64,000 bases of DNA. It comes from Neotabrizicola shimadae. GTDB lineage: Bacteria > Pseudomonadota > Alphaproteobacteria > Rhodobacterales > Rhodobacteraceae. Shown piece by piece: positions 1 to 9,914 of the stretch (position 1 is the first letter of the stretch; each line of letters begins with the position of its first letter). The notes under the pieces are model-generated. The model searched no databases. It worked only from the letters and a program-made list of their open reading frames with translations, and was not told the origin of the DNA. Location: NCBI RefSeq assembly GCF_019623905.1, contig NZ_CP069370.1:2604001-2668000 (forward strand), in the 5' to 3' direction. Made by a program: the position numbers and the translations under genes.

Positions 1-1976
1 ACACCGACAGCCCGCTCGGTGTGGTAGGCCTGATCGACATCACCGACCCGGCCGCGCCCAAGCCCCTGGGCAACATCGACATGGGCGGCGAGCCGACCAC
101 GGCGCAGATCGTGGGCAACATGGCCTTTGTCGCGGTGAACACCTCCGAATCCAAGGCCAATCCCTCGGGCAAGCTGGTGACCGTGGACCTCGCCACCCGC
201 AAGGCGGTGGCCGAATGCGACCTCGGCGGCCAGCCCGATTCGGTGGCCCGCGCCAAGGACGGCAGCTTCCTCGCCATCGCCATCGAAAATGAGCGCGACG
301 AGGATGTGAACGACGGCGCCATTCCCCAGATGCCCGCAGGCTTCCTGGTCAAGCTGCCGCTGAAGGATGGCGCGGTTGACTGCGCAGGCCTGCAGAAGAT
401 CGACATGACCGGACTTGGCGTCGTCGCGCCCGAGGATCCCGAGCCCGAATTCGTCTCGATCAACGAGGCGGGCGAGATCGTCGTCACCCTTCAGGAAAAC
501 AACACCATTGTCGTGGTGGGCGCCGACGGAAAGGTCGCCAAGGCCATCGACGCGGGCAAGGTCGCGCTCGAAGGCATCGACACCAAGCGCGACGGCCGAC
601 TGCACTTCGACGGGTCCAAGGAAGCCCTGCGCGAGCCCGATGCGGTGAAGTGGATCGACAACGACCACTTCATCGCCGCCAACGAGGGCGATTACGAAGG
701 CGGGTCGCGCAGCTGGACCGTCTGGAACAAGGACGGCACCGTGGTATGGGAATCGGGTGCCTCGCTGGAACAGGCCATCGCCCGCATCGGCCACTACCCC
801 GATGCGCGCAACTCGAAGGGCGTGGAACTGGAATCGGTCGATTTCGCGGTCTTCGACGGCACGCCGCTGGCCTTCATCGCCTCGGAACGCGCCTCGATCG
901 TCGGCGTCTATGACATGACCGATCCGAAAGCGCCGAAGCTCCTGCAGCTCCTGCCGTCGGGGATCAGCCCCGAGGGTCTGGTGTCGATCCCGTCGCGCAA
1001 CCTCCTCGCCACCGCCAACGAGGTGGATCTCGGCGAAGACGGCCTCGCCCGCGCGCATGTGATGATCTACCAGCGCAGCGATGCGCCCGCCGCCTATCCG
1101 ACCATCACCTCCGAAGGCGCAGAGGGCGTTCTCGGTTGGGGCGCCCTTTCCGCGCTCGCCGCCGATCCCGAAAAGCCCGGCATCCTCTATGCCGTGTCGG
1201 ATTCGGTCTATGCCGCCGAACCCGCGATCTACACCATAGACGCCACCCAGACCCCGGCCCGCATCACCGCCAAGACCGTGGTCACCCGTGGCGGCGATGC
1301 CGCGCAAAAGCTGGACCTCGAAGGCATCACCCCCGATGGCGAGGGCGGCTTCTGGCTCGCCTCCGAAGGCCGCACCGACCGGCTCACCCCGCATGCGATC
1401 CTGCATGTCGATGCCGAAGGCGCCATCGACAAGGAAATCGCCCTGCCGCCCGAACTGCTGGCCGGCGAGGTCCGCTTCGGCTTCGAAGGCATCGCCAAGT
1501 CCGGCGACACGCTGTGGATGGCCGTCCAGCGCCCGTGGAAGGACGATCCCGAAAACACCGCCAAGCTCCTCGCCTACAACACCGCCGAGGAAACCTGGGG
1601 CGCCGTGCGCTACCCGCTGGACCCCGCGCCCGAAGGCGGCTGGGTCGGCCTGTCGGAAATCACCCTGTCGGGCGACTGGGTCTATCTGATCGAACGCGAC
1701 AACCAGGTCGGCGAGAACGCCGGGCTCAAGGCCATCACCCGCGTGCCGGTCTCGGCCATGGTGCCCGCGGCACTGGATGGCGAGATCCCGGTGGTCACCA
1801 AGGAAACCTTCCGCGACCTGATCCCCGACCTTGCCGGCTTCCACGGCTTCACCGCCGAAAAGGTCGAGGGCTTCGCCATCGATTCGGCTGGCACCGGCTT
1901 TGTCGTGACCGACAACGACGGCGTGGCCGACAGTTCGGGTGAAACCTTCTTCTGGTCCATCGGCCCTGTGAAATAA
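1..1976 (+). CDS. Esterase-like activity of phytase family protein (5' end outside window)
   Basis: The frame is open to the left edge, so the gene is cut and its true start is not visible; the first GTG inside the window at 21 is not a credible start. The visible product has beta-propeller-type repeats in its N-terminal half; two copies share the pattern D-[IM]-T-DP-x-AP-K (near codons 10 and 300). From about codon 370 (after a GWGALSALAADP stretch) it resembles the phytase-like esterase domain (PF13449 type). Family members are usually exported and act on phosphate esters or related substrates; the substrate here cannot be told. A hairpin terminator follows the stop. Confidence 0.8.
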   Translation, partial: TDSPLGVVGLIDITDPAAPKPLGNIDMGGEPTTAQIVGNMAFVAVNTSESKANPSGKLVTVDLATRKAVAECDLGGQPDSVARAKDGSFLAIAIENERDEDVNDGAIPQMPAGFLVKLPLKDGAVDCAGLQKIDMTGLGVVAPEDPEPEFVSINEAGEIVVTLQENNTIVVVGADGKVAKAIDAGKVALEGIDTKRDGRLHFDGSKEALREPDAVKWIDNDHFIAANEGDYEGGSRSWTVWNKDGTVVWESGASLEQAIARIGHYPDARNSKGVELESVDFAVFDGTPLAFIASERASIVGVYDMTDPKAPKLLQLLPSGISPEGLVSIPSRNLLATANEVDLGEDGLARAHVMIYQRSDAPAAYPTITSEGAEGVLGWGALSALAADPEKPGILYAVSDSVYAAEPAIYTIDATQTPARITAKTVVTRGGDAAQKLDLEGITPDGEGGFWLASEGRTDRLTPHAILHVDAEGAIDKEIALPPELLAGEVRFGFEGIAKSGDTLWMAVQRPWKDDPENTAKLLAYNTAEETWGAVRYPLDPAPEGGWVGLSEITLSGDWVYLIERDNQVGENAGLKAITRVPVSAMVPAALDGEIPVVTKETFRDLIPDLAGFHGFTAEKVEGFAIDSAGTGFVVTDNDGVADSSGETFFWSIGPVK

Positions 1977-2007
1977 GGCCGTTCTCCGCTCCCTGACGGC
2001 CGACTGT

Positions 2008-2042
2008 GACCCCCGCGCGACACGCACGGGGGTCATTTCTTT
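2008..2042 (+). terminator. Rho-independent terminator of the phytase-like gene
   Basis: An 8-bp stem GACCCCCG/CGGGGGTC (2008-2015 with 2027-2034) is followed by ATTTCTTT, 32 bases after the stop codon at 1976. Confidence 0.7.
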
Positions 2043-2122
2043 CACGAATCGAACGCGGGACTTGACCGAACCCCCGCCGCGCTGTGACTCAGCCTGTCTG
2101 CCGCCCTTCTCCCGAGGCCCAA

Positions 2123-2983
2123 GTGTCCCTCTTCCGCCTGCTGCTCGCCCTTACCCTGGCCGCCCTGCTCTCTGCCTGTGGCACCACGACGAAGCCGGTG
2201 GACGGTCGCACCGACTATCCGTCGCGCACCCCGCCAGAGTACGAGGGCATCCAGGACGGCATGTTCTTCATCCCGCCGGTGGAACCGCTGCACCTGTGCT
2301 GCCAGAACCAGCGCACCGTCGTGCCCTACAACGGCACCGAAGAGCCGGGCACCATCGTGGTGGATACCTATGCCCGCCACCTGTACTATGTGCTCGATGG
2401 CGGCATGGCCGTGCGCTATGCCATCGCCGTCGGGCGCGAGGGCATCGCCTATCGCGGCACCGGCTATGTCGGGCGCAAGCAGGAATGGCCCTCGTGGCAA
2501 CCGACCCGCAACATGATCCGCACCCGCCCCGATCTTTACGCCGAGTTTGCCGGCGGCCTGCCCGGCGGGCTCGACAACCCGCTCGGGGCGCGCGCGCTTT
2601 ACCTGTATCGTGGCGGTCGCGACACGATGTTCCGCATCCACGGCACCATCGACGATGCCTCGATCGGCCGCGCCACCTCGGCCGGCTGCATCCGCCTGTT
2701 CCAGCGCGACGCCATCGACCTCTATGACCGGGTCGAAACCGGCGACACCATCAAGGTGCGCACACTGGATGAATCGCTGGAACTCGAAGGCCCCTACATG
2801 GACGATGCCTGGGGCCGCGCCGTGCCCGACACGCCGGAAAACCGGGCCCAGCTGGAACGCGACCTGCCCATCGCCATGGCCGAGGCCGAGGCGGACGCCG
2901 CGGCCCAGGCCCAGGCCGATGCCCTCGCCGCAGAGGCAGCCGCAGCCGATGCGGCAGCCCTCGCAGGCGCGACCTTCAACTGA
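2123..2983 (+). CDS. L,D-transpeptidase (YkuD) lipoprotein
   Basis: Cell-wall enzyme that forms or trims L,D peptide cross-links, or links proteins to peptidoglycan. The YkuD catalytic signature is clear: HGT near residue 173, then SIGRATSAGCIRL with the nucleophilic Cys near residue 189. The GTG at 2123 is preferred over GTG 2084 because it has a GAGG element 5-6 bases upstream. It also places a lipoprotein signal (LLSAC, Cys19) right at the N terminus, so the protein should be anchored in the outer or inner membrane facing the periplasm. Length is 286 residues; the last 40 or so form an Ala/Glu-rich, probably helical tail. The gene stands alone and converges on the cupin gene. Confidence 0.88.
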   Translation: MSLFRLLLALTLAALLSACGTTTKPVDGRTDYPSRTPPEYEGIQDGMFFIPPVEPLHLCCQNQRTVVPYNGTEEPGTIVVDTYARHLYYVLDGGMAVRYAIAVGREGIAYRGTGYVGRKQEWPSWQPTRNMIRTRPDLYAEFAGGLPGGLDNPLGARALYLYRGGRDTMFRIHGTIDDASIGRATSAGCIRLFQRDAIDLYDRVETGDTIKVRTLDESLELEGPYMDDAWGRAVPDTPENRAQLERDLPIAMAEAEADAAAQAQADALAAEAAAADAAALAGATFN

Positions 2984-2989
2984 TCGGAC

Positions 2990-3011
2990 CCCGGCCCGCG
3001 AACGGGCCGGG
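2990..3011. terminator. Bidirectional hairpin between convergent genes
   Basis: A perfect 9-bp stem CCCGGCCCG/CGGGCCGGG with a CGAA tetraloop lies between the convergent L,D-transpeptidase and cupin genes. No clear T-tract on either side. Confidence 0.55.
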
Positions 3012-3034
3012 ACACGGGGATCTGGAACGCTGGG

Positions 3035-3376
3035 TCAGGCCAGGATCACATAATCCTTCAGCGTGATTTCCAGCACCTCCCAGGTGCCGGAAAACCCCGG
3101 CCGGATGATGAAGCTGTCGCCTGCGCGCAGCACCGTCTCGACACCGGCCGCATCGGTCAGAACCGACACCCCCTTCAGGATGTGGACATATTCCCACTCC
3201 TCATAGGAAATCCGCCACTTGCCCGGCGTGGATTGCCACAGCCCGCAATACAGCCCGCCCTTCTCCTCGATGTTCCAGGTGGTGTGCACGGGATCGCCCG
3301 CCAGCACCTTCTCGGGCTCGGGGCGGCTTTCCTCGGCGGCAATGCCCTCGCGGGCGACGCGCTGCAGATGAGTCAT
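3035..3376 (-). CDS. Small cupin-domain protein
   Basis: A 113-residue single-domain cupin (DUF861-like). The stretch [15 protein letters not shown] followed by [19 protein letters not shown] has the spacing of cupin motifs 1 and 2, but few of the classical metal-binding His residues are present. The start at 3376 is chosen because GGAGGA lies 7 bases upstream; a longer open frame to 3448 has no such site. These proteins often bind small acids or sugars or have ureidoglycolate-like activity; no specific role can be assigned. It is transcribed alone, divergent from panB. Confidence 0.75.
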   Translation of the reverse strand: MTHLQRVAREGIAAEESRPEPEKVLAGDPVHTTWNIEEKGGLYCGLWQSTPGKWRISYEEWEYVHILKGVSVLTDAAGVETVLRAGDSFIIRPGFSGTWEVLEITLKDYVILA

Positions 3377-3552
3377 GAATGGTCCTCCGGTCATGCCCGC
3401 TTCTGGCAGGCCGCATCGCGCCCGGTCAAGGGCGCTGTCAGAGGGCACCTGCCCGCCGCCGCCAATGCCGCAGCGCGGCGTGATCGCGCTTTCCAGACCG
3501 CGCCACCCCGGTTATAAACCGCTGAAATGCTGTGCAGGAAAGGCCCCAACCG

Positions 3553-4379
<827 letters not shown>

Positions 4380-4383
<4 letters not shown>

Positions 4384-5222
4384 CCCCGCCCATCTTCCGC
4401 AGCGTCGAAAGCCTGCGCGACACCGTCCGCGCCTGGAAATCCGCCGGCCAGACCGTGGGCGTCGTCCCCACCATGGGCGCGCTGCACGAAGGCCACCTCT
4501 CGCTCGCCCGCCGCGCCCGCACCGAATGCGACCGGGTCATCACCACGATCTTCGTGAACCCCAAGCAGTTCAACAACCCCGAAGACCTGAAGAAATACCC
4601 CCGGACCGAGGAAGCCGACGCCGCCCTCCTCGCCACCGTGCCGGTGGACGCCATCTTCGCCCCCCCGGTGGACGAGGTCTATCCCGAAGGCTTCGGCACC
4701 AATGTCAGCGTTTCCGGCGTGTCCGAACCGCTGGAGGGCAAGATGCGCCCCGGCCATTTCGACGGCGTGGCCACGGTGGTGACCAAGCTCTTCGGCATGA
4801 CGCTCGCCGACCGCGGCTATTTCGGCCAGAAAGACTGGCAGCAACTGCAAGTCGTGCTGAAACTTGTGCGCGACCTGAACCTGCCCGTCCAGATCGTCGG
4901 CTGCGAGACGATCCGCGATCCCGACGGCCTCGCCATGTCCTCGCGCAATGTCCGCCTCACGCCCGAAGGCCGGGCCAAGGCGCCCGTGCTCTACGCCGCG
5001 CTCTCCGCCGCCACCGCCGAAATCCGCGCGGGCCTGCCCGACCGCATGGCCATCCGCGAGGCGGCCGAGCAGATCCGCGCCGCGGGCTTCGACCGCGTGG
5101 AGTATATCGAGCTGCGCGACGCCGCCACGCTCATCCCCTCCGACGACCCCACCCGCCCCCGCCGGATGCTCGCCGCCGCCTGGCTTGACGGCGTGCGCCT
5201 GATCGACAACATCCCGGTCTAG
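4380..5222 (+). CDS. panC: Pantoate-beta-alanine ligase (pantothenate synthetase)
   Basis: ATP-dependent condensation of pantoate with beta-alanine, the last step of pantothenate synthesis. 280 residues. Signature sequences seen: [14 protein letters not shown] (HIGH-like nucleotide-binding element), [19 protein letters not shown] and AMSSRN. The ATG overlaps the panB stop (ATGA at 4380-4383). The gene ends in a strong hairpin before the convergent restriction-modification gene. Confidence 0.97.
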
Positions 5223-5230
5223 CGCCCCTT

Positions 5231-5250
5231 GCCCCGGCGAAAGCCGGGGC
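5231..5250. terminator. Hairpin between panC and the Type IIL RM gene
   Basis: A perfect 8-bp stem GCCCCGGC/GCCGGGGC with a GAAA tetraloop, 8 bases after the panC stop. It sits between two convergent genes and could stop transcription from both sides, although no T-run follows. Confidence 0.6.
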
Positions 5251-5256
5251 CTCCGC

Positions 5257-8025
5257 CTACCGCCCCGCGCGCCGCCTCACGCGGGGCGGGGCCGGCAGCA
5301 GCGGCGCCGCCATCGCCTCATACAGCGCAAACAGATGCTCCACCCGCTCGCGGTCGCCCGAAAACGGCTTGGCCCGATACAGCCGGTCCACCGCCCGGTC
5401 GAGCCGCCCATGAGCGGCCCGCAGATCGGCCGGCATCAGGTCAGGGTCGTAAAGGTCGGCCAAGGTCGCGCCCGGATGGGCGGCACGGGCATCCAGCACC
5501 GCCTGCGCCAGCGGATCGAGTTTCGCCAGGTCCGCGCCGGGTGGCAGGGGGAAGGTGTTGTAGACGAGGCCAATTGTATAGCGAAAGTCGCTCTTGAGTC
5601 GTCCGCCTATGTGACGAAGCCAAGACATGTGCATGGCCGATGTTAGGAGTGCGAACGTCGACAATTCTGCATCTGGGACAATCTGGACAAGGTTGCTGGG
5701 AATGACCGGAGGTTCTAGCCAACCTATAGGCGCATACGGCCGTCTCTCAGAGCTGACGGATGGAAGCACCAAGAACGATTTGGTTGGAACCGTGCTTACT
5801 TCATACCTTGTTGGATAATCGGCAAGCCGAACTGTTGCCGCTTTCCTGCTCTTACTTCTCATTCTTCGGACTTGCAAAATCCGCTCTCTTACGAGTGGCA
5901 TGTTCGCAAGTTCATTAGGTGAGGCATCTTCAAGATGCAAAATAAAGCGATCAATTCCGTTAATGAACTCTCGTGAGCCGATAAATGGCCGAAAAAATCG
6001 CGCGGCTCCCGGTTCCATAGCTTCAAAGTCTGCGCGCTCCTTTGCGCTAAAAATGTAATGATCCCCAACGACTGGTTTGGTCCCCATTCTAGCTTCTGGA
6101 AGATGGTTGATAGGTTTCGGCACGTCCTGCACGACGAGATGTGGGTTCCCAAGCAGTGACGCATCGAAAAGATAGGGCGATATCATGCGGTGAACGGTCT
6201 CGATTGGATCACCGTCGAGGTCATCATAACTGAATAGGCGGCAAGAAGACCGGGCGTTGTCCCTCCTGTCGAGTCCAATGATTACCACATGGACATGCGC
6301 TTTGCCGCGCGCATCAGAACCCCAAGCGAATGTTCTATGTGCAAACGCTATTTCCAATCCATATCGGTCGAACAACACTGGCCAGAGTAGGGCGACTTGC
6401 TCACCCTGAGTGATTGAGTTCGTAGCAACGAAGGAAATCCGAGTCCTACCTTGAACGTATGCACCGGCTTTGAGGAACCACGCGCCCACGTAGTCAAGTG
6501 GCGTGCCAGTCGCCCCCTTGGGGTTCATCAGCTCGCGCATTTGCTCTCTCTGCTTAGGCGACTGATAACTCTGCCCCACAAACGGCGGGTTCCCCAGCAC
6601 AAATGAACAGCGCTCTGGCGGCAGAACCTCGGCCCAATCCACCTCCAGCGCATCGCCGTAGCGGATGGTTGGCGCCTTCTTCAAGGGGATGCGCGGGTAA
6701 TAGCCGCCAAAGGCCGTGCTCAGGGCCAGGTTCATCAAGTGGTCCATCATCCACAGCGCGGTTTCCGCGATGCGGGCGGGAAACTCGCCGATCTCGATGC
6801 CGTAGAACTGGTCCACATCCACCCGGCTCAGCACCGATGCATCCAGCTGCAACTGGCCGTCGCTGCGCAGCTCCAGCAGAAGCTCAAGCTCCAGTTGCCG
6901 GATTTCCCGATAGGTGATGACAAGAAAGTTGCCGCAGCCGCAGGCCGGGTCAAAGAAGGTCAGGCTCGCCAGTTTGTCGTGAAACGCCCGCAGCGCCTGT
7001 TGCCGCCCGGTGCGCCGGGCACGGATCGCCGCGAATTCGGCCCGCAGATCATCCATGAACAGCGGCCCGATCAGCTTCAGGATGTTCTTCTCGGTCGTGT
7101 AATGCGCGCCCGCCGCGCGGCGCTCCTTCGCATCCATCACGCTCTGGAACAGGCTGCCAAAGATAGCGGGTGAAATCGGCGTCCAGTCGAACCGGCAGGC
7201 GTTCAGCAGGGCGGTGCGCATCCCCTCGTCGAAGTCGGGGGGCGGGAAGTATTCCTTGAACAGATGCCCGTTCACATAGGGAAACTGTCGCAAGGCATCG
7301 CTCAGGGTGGTGGACCGGGCATCCTCTGCCGTGTCCAGCACTTCGAACAGCTTGTTCAGTTGCGGGCCAAGGCTGGCGGGATCGGCGATCCCCTCCAGCC
7401 AATCGTGCAGGATGTCCTTCGGCTCGAAGATGCCGGTATCATCCGCGAACAGGCAGAACACGATCCGCGTCAGGAACACTTCCAGCTTGTGCCCGGTATA
7501 GCCTGATGCCGCCAGCTTGTCGTGCAGATGGCCCACCAGTTCGGCGGCCTTGATGTTCACCGGGTCCTGATCCTTGAACCGCGCCGTCTGGCGGCCAAGG
7601 ATGAAACCGAACTTGTCGATGTGCTTCGGCAGGTCGCGCAGGGCGAAGGCCACTTCCTCGCCCGTGGTCAGGTCGGTCAGCATCCATGTCTGAAAGTCGC
7701 AGACCAGAAGCCGCTTGGGCATTTCCGCGTCGCTCAGGCGGTGGGTGTAGTCCATCGCCTGGATCTTCGCGCCCAGCAGGTCATGACCGCGCGACTTCTG
7801 CTCCACAAGCAATTCGCCGGGCCAGAACAGGTCGATCCGGCCGGGCGTCCCGCTCAGTTTGGCGACCGATTTCTCGTAGACGGCAACGCGCTTTCGGTCG
7901 ACCCCGAAGATGGCAAAGAACTCGTTATAGAAGCTCTGGGTCTCGCCGATCTCGTAATGGGCGTCCTTCCAGTCCTTCGCGAATACAGCCGCACGCGCCC
8001 GGATTTCGGGCCAACTCAGTCTCAT
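5257..8025 (-). CDS. MmeI-family Type IIL restriction-modification enzyme (nuclease, methyltransferase and specificity in one chain)
   Basis: 922 residues, close to MmeI (about 919). The N-terminal PD-ExK nuclease has Asp65, then nine residues, then Glu75-Gln76-Lys77, the arrangement known in MmeI. A helical linker precedes an N6-adenine methyltransferase core with SAM motif DPACGCGNF and catalytic NPPF near residue 478. The C-terminal third holds the target-recognition domain. The family methylates one DNA strand for protection and cuts about 20 bases from the site, so no separate endonuclease or S subunit is needed. ATG at 8025 follows GAGGA. The part encoding residues ~488-815 (bases 5580-6560) is much more AT-rich than either end: rows I counted are 40-48% GC against about 62% in the N-terminal half. 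This suggests an exchanged specificity segment. Confidence 0.88.
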   Translation of the reverse strand: MRLSWPEIRARAAVFAKDWKDAHYEIGETQSFYNEFFAIFGVDRKRVAVYEKSVAKLSGTPGRIDLFWPGELLVEQKSRGHDLLGAKIQAMDYTHRLSDAEMPKRLLVCDFQTWMLTDLTTGEEVAFALRDLPKHIDKFGFILGRQTARFKDQDPVNIKAAELVGHLHDKLAASGYTGHKLEVFLTRIVFCLFADDTGIFEPKDILHDWLEGIADPASLGPQLNKLFEVLDTAEDARSTTLSDALRQFPYVNGHLFKEYFPPPDFDEGMRTALLNACRFDWTPISPAIFGSLFQSVMDAKERRAAGAHYTTEKNILKLIGPLFMDDLRAEFAAIRARRTGRQQALRAFHDKLASLTFFDPACGCGNFLVITYREIRQLELELLLELRSDGQLQLDASVLSRVDVDQFYGIEIGEFPARIAETALWMMDHLMNLALSTAFGGYYPRIPLKKAPTIRYGDALEVDWAEVLPPERCSFVLGNPPFVGQSYQSPKQREQMRELMNPKGATGTPLDYVGAWFLKAGAYVQGRTRISFVATNSITQGEQVALLWPVLFDRYGLEIAFAHRTFAWGSDARGKAHVHVVIIGLDRRDNARSSCRLFSYDDLDGDPIETVHRMISPYLFDASLLGNPHLVVQDVPKPINHLPEARMGTKPVVGDHYIFSAKERADFEAMEPGAARFFRPFIGSREFINGIDRFILHLEDASPNELANMPLVRERILQVRRMRSKSRKAATVRLADYPTRYEVSTVPTKSFLVLPSVSSERRPYAPIGWLEPPVIPSNLVQIVPDAELSTFALLTSAMHMSWLRHIGGRLKSDFRYTIGLVYNTFPLPPGADLAKLDPLAQAVLDARAAHPGATLADLYDPDLMPADLRAAHGRLDRAVDRLYRAKPFSGDRERVEHLFALYEAMAAPLLPAPPRVRRRAGR

Positions 8026-8103
8026 GGGAAATCCTCACAATCACCGGGGGCGACTGTGGGGCAGGCACGGGGCATGGGTCAAGCGGTGTGGCCCTCGGAC
8101 AAG

Positions 8104-8177
8104 TGTTAAGTCCAAGTTAATTCGGGCCGGCAAGTCCTTGATTTTGCTGGGTCCGGGCAAGCGTCCGAGCTCGGACG
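8104..8177 (-). repeat. Palindrome-headed intergenic repeat, copy 1
   Basis: Read on the minus strand, the 16-bp palindrome CGTCCGAGCTCGGACG (8177-8162) is followed about 40 bases later by TTAACTTGGACTTAACA (8120-8104). The same two blocks in the same order occur at 46857 and, with a degraded second block, at 57905. This copy lies between mcl1 and the Type IIL gene in the orientation of mcl1. The linker is only loosely conserved. Confidence 0.7.
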
Positions 8178-8197
8178 GCCAGGCCCGGAAAACACAG

Positions 8198-8222
8198 CGC
8201 CCCAGGGTCAGACCCTGGGGCG
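8198..8222. other. Strong hairpin in the mcl1-RM intergenic region
   Basis: A perfect 11-bp stem CGCCCCAGGGT/ACCCTGGGGCG with a 3-base loop, 136 bases downstream of the mcl1 stop. There is no T-tract. It may terminate mcl1 transcription or protect its 3' end. The 332-base gap 8026-8357 holds only this hairpin and repeat copy 1; I see no gene in it. Confidence 0.5.
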
Positions 8223-8357
8223 TGCGTCCTCCCCTCATGCCGCCTCGGGCCTCCCCCCCTTGGCAGCCGGGTATCTCGTCGCCGGATTTCCCGGCGGTGT
8301 GCCCAATTGCCCCGCATCGAGCCGAAAGTCAACGATTCTACGCCGCCCTGCGCCGCG

Positions 8358-9320
8358 TCACCCCTTGCCATCCAGAAGATCGGCCTGCCGCACGATCCCC
8401 TCCGCCTGCTTGATCGAGGCGATGTCCACCAGCCGGCCCTTGTAGACCGTGGCTCCCTCGCCCCGCGCCTTGGCCTCTGCCATGGCCGCCAGGATCTCCC
8501 GCGCCTCGGCCACCGCCGCCGCAGAGGGCGTGAAGACCTCGTTGGCCAGCGCCACCTGCCTGGGATGGATCGCCCACTTGCCCACCATCCCCAGCGTCGC
8601 CGACCGCAGCGCCTGCGCCCGGAACCCCTCGTCATCGCTGAAGTCGCCGAAGGGCCCGTCCACCGGCAACAGCCCATGCGTCCGGCAAGCCGCAACGATG
8701 GCCGCCTGCGCCCAGTGCCAGGGATCGGACCAGTACTTCGCCCCCTCCCGAAGCATGTAGTAGTTCTCCTGCGTCCCCCCGATGCCGGTGGTCGCCATCC
8801 CCATGCTGGCCGCAAAGTCCGCCGCCCCCAGGCTCATCGCCTGCATCCGTGGCGAGGCCGCCGCGATCTCCTCGACATGGGAGATGCCGGCGGCCGACTC
8901 GATGATGACCTCGAACCCGATCGGCTTCGCCCGCCCCTTCGCCCGCTCCACCGCCGTGACCAAGGCGTCGACGGCATAGATGTCCGCCGCGCAGCCGACC
9001 TTGGGGATCATGATCTGGTCCAGCCGGTCTCCCGCCTGCTCCAGGAGGTCCACCACATCCCGGTACCACCAGGGCGTATCCAGCCCGTTGATCCGGACCG
9101 ACAAGGTCTTGCTGCCCCAGTCCACGTCGGACACCGCCTTGATGACATTCGCCCGCGCCTCGGCCTTGTCGGTCGGCGCCACTGAATCCTCAAGGTCGAG
9201 GTTGATCACATCCGCCTCAGAGGCCGCCATCTTGGCAAAAAGAGCGGGGCGCGAGCCCGGGCCGAACAGCTGGCAGCGGTTCGGGCGGGCCGGAGCGGGG
9301 GGCTGAAGGCGGAAGCTCAT
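8358..9320 (-). CDS. mcl1: L-malyl-CoA/beta-methylmalyl-CoA lyase (CitE-like)
   Basis: HpcH/HpaI-citrate lyase beta superfamily TIM barrel, 320 residues. It closely matches the Rhodobacter sphaeroides Mcl1 sequence from memory, starting MSFRLQP and including NRCQLFGPGSRPALF, INLDLEDSV, IMIPKVG, FEVIIESAAG and GKWAIHP. Mcl1 cleaves methylmalyl-CoA to glyoxylate and propionyl-CoA in the ethylmalonyl-CoA pathway of acetate assimilation, and also condenses acetyl-CoA with glyoxylate to malyl-CoA. Glu and Asp of the ESAAG and DLED motifs bind Mg. The start at 9320 has GAGGA upstream and matches the family; an extension to 9389 does not. Confidence 0.95.
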   Translation of the reverse strand: MSFRLQPPAPARPNRCQLFGPGSRPALFAKMAASEADVINLDLEDSVAPTDKAEARANVIKAVSDVDWGSKTLSVRINGLDTPWWYRDVVDLLEQAGDRLDQIMIPKVGCAADIYAVDALVTAVERAKGRAKPIGFEVIIESAAGISHVEEIAAASPRMQAMSLGAADFAASMGMATTGIGGTQENYYMLREGAKYWSDPWHWAQAAIVAACRTHGLLPVDGPFGDFSDDEGFRAQALRSATLGMVGKWAIHPRQVALANEVFTPSAAAVAEAREILAAMAEAKARGEGATVYKGRLVDIASIKQAEGIVRQADLLDGKG

Positions 9321-9413
9321 GGAATCCTCGTGCAAGGAAGTTTCAATGTGAAGCAGCCCTGCGATAGATTGTTGCGCGACGGGCTTCAAGCCCCTTTTCG
9401 CATCTGCAGCAAT

Positions 9414-9830
9414 CTACAGCGCACGCACCCGGTTGTTGCGCGGCCCGTGTTCCAGTTCCACCAGCCCGAGCAGTTCCATCACCGGCGTCACATAGTTGGC
9501 GAAACGCCCGCGATAGCCCTTGCGCAGACCGTAGTAGCCGCCGACCGGGTTTGCAGCGTCGCGCGCCCAGGCCTCGACCGAGCCTTCAGCCACGGGCTTG
9601 CCCTCGTCAGCATTGCCAAGCGCCACCCAGTCGCCGCGCGCCTTCAGCATGGCGTGGCAATCCTCCAGCCCGCGCCACTGATAGGACAGTTGCGTTGTGC
9701 CGACCTGCACCACCAGCTGCGGCGGCGCGACGCTCTCATCCTTCCAGGCCTGAAAGTCCGATGTCTGCGGCGGTGTCTTCACCAGCCAGGGGTCGTCCTT
9801 CGTACCGCTGCCATAGGTCACCATCGCCAT
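9414..9830 (-). CDS. Small conserved protein paired with a YafY/WYL regulator (DUF6855-like)
   Basis: 138 residues, soluble, rich in Trp, Gly and Asp, with no signal peptide or membrane segment. Motifs such as YGSGTKDDPW at the N terminus and PRNNRVRAL at the C terminus recall a small family I know as DUF6855; that identification is from memory. ATG 9830 has an AAAGGGCGG element upstream. It is divergent from the regulator at 9913 with an 82-base shared promoter containing two inverted repeats, so it is the likely target of that regulator. Biochemical role unknown. Confidence 0.7.
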   Translation of the reverse strand: MAMVTYGSGTKDDPWLVKTPPQTSDFQAWKDESVAPPQLVVQVGTTQLSYQWRGLEDCHAMLKARGDWVALGNADEGKPVAEGSVEAWARDAANPVGGYYGLRKGYRGRFANYVTPVMELLGLVELEHGPRNNRVRAL

Positions 9831-9881
9831 GTTCCGCCCTTTCCCGTTGCGCTGGATGCCAGAGCCTAGCAAGGGTATCGT

Positions 9882-9914
9882 GACACCTTCTGTCCTGATT
9901 GGAAGTGCTCCAAT
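9882..9914. promoter_or_regulatory. Two inverted repeats in the divergent promoter (candidate WYL-regulator operator)
   Basis: GACA-CCTTC-TGTC (9882-9894) and ATTGGA-AGTGC-TCCAAT (9898-9914) lie side by side in the 82-base gap between the two divergent genes. The second overlaps the regulator's start codon. TGACA-N5-TGTC resembles operators of some YafY-type regulators (inference). Confidence 0.5.

Noticed and set aside
5640-6560. The AT-rich segment of the Type IIL gene as a separate inserted gene
   Set aside because: The reading frame of the RM enzyme continues unbroken through it and its translation fits the methyltransferase C-terminal and recognition regions.
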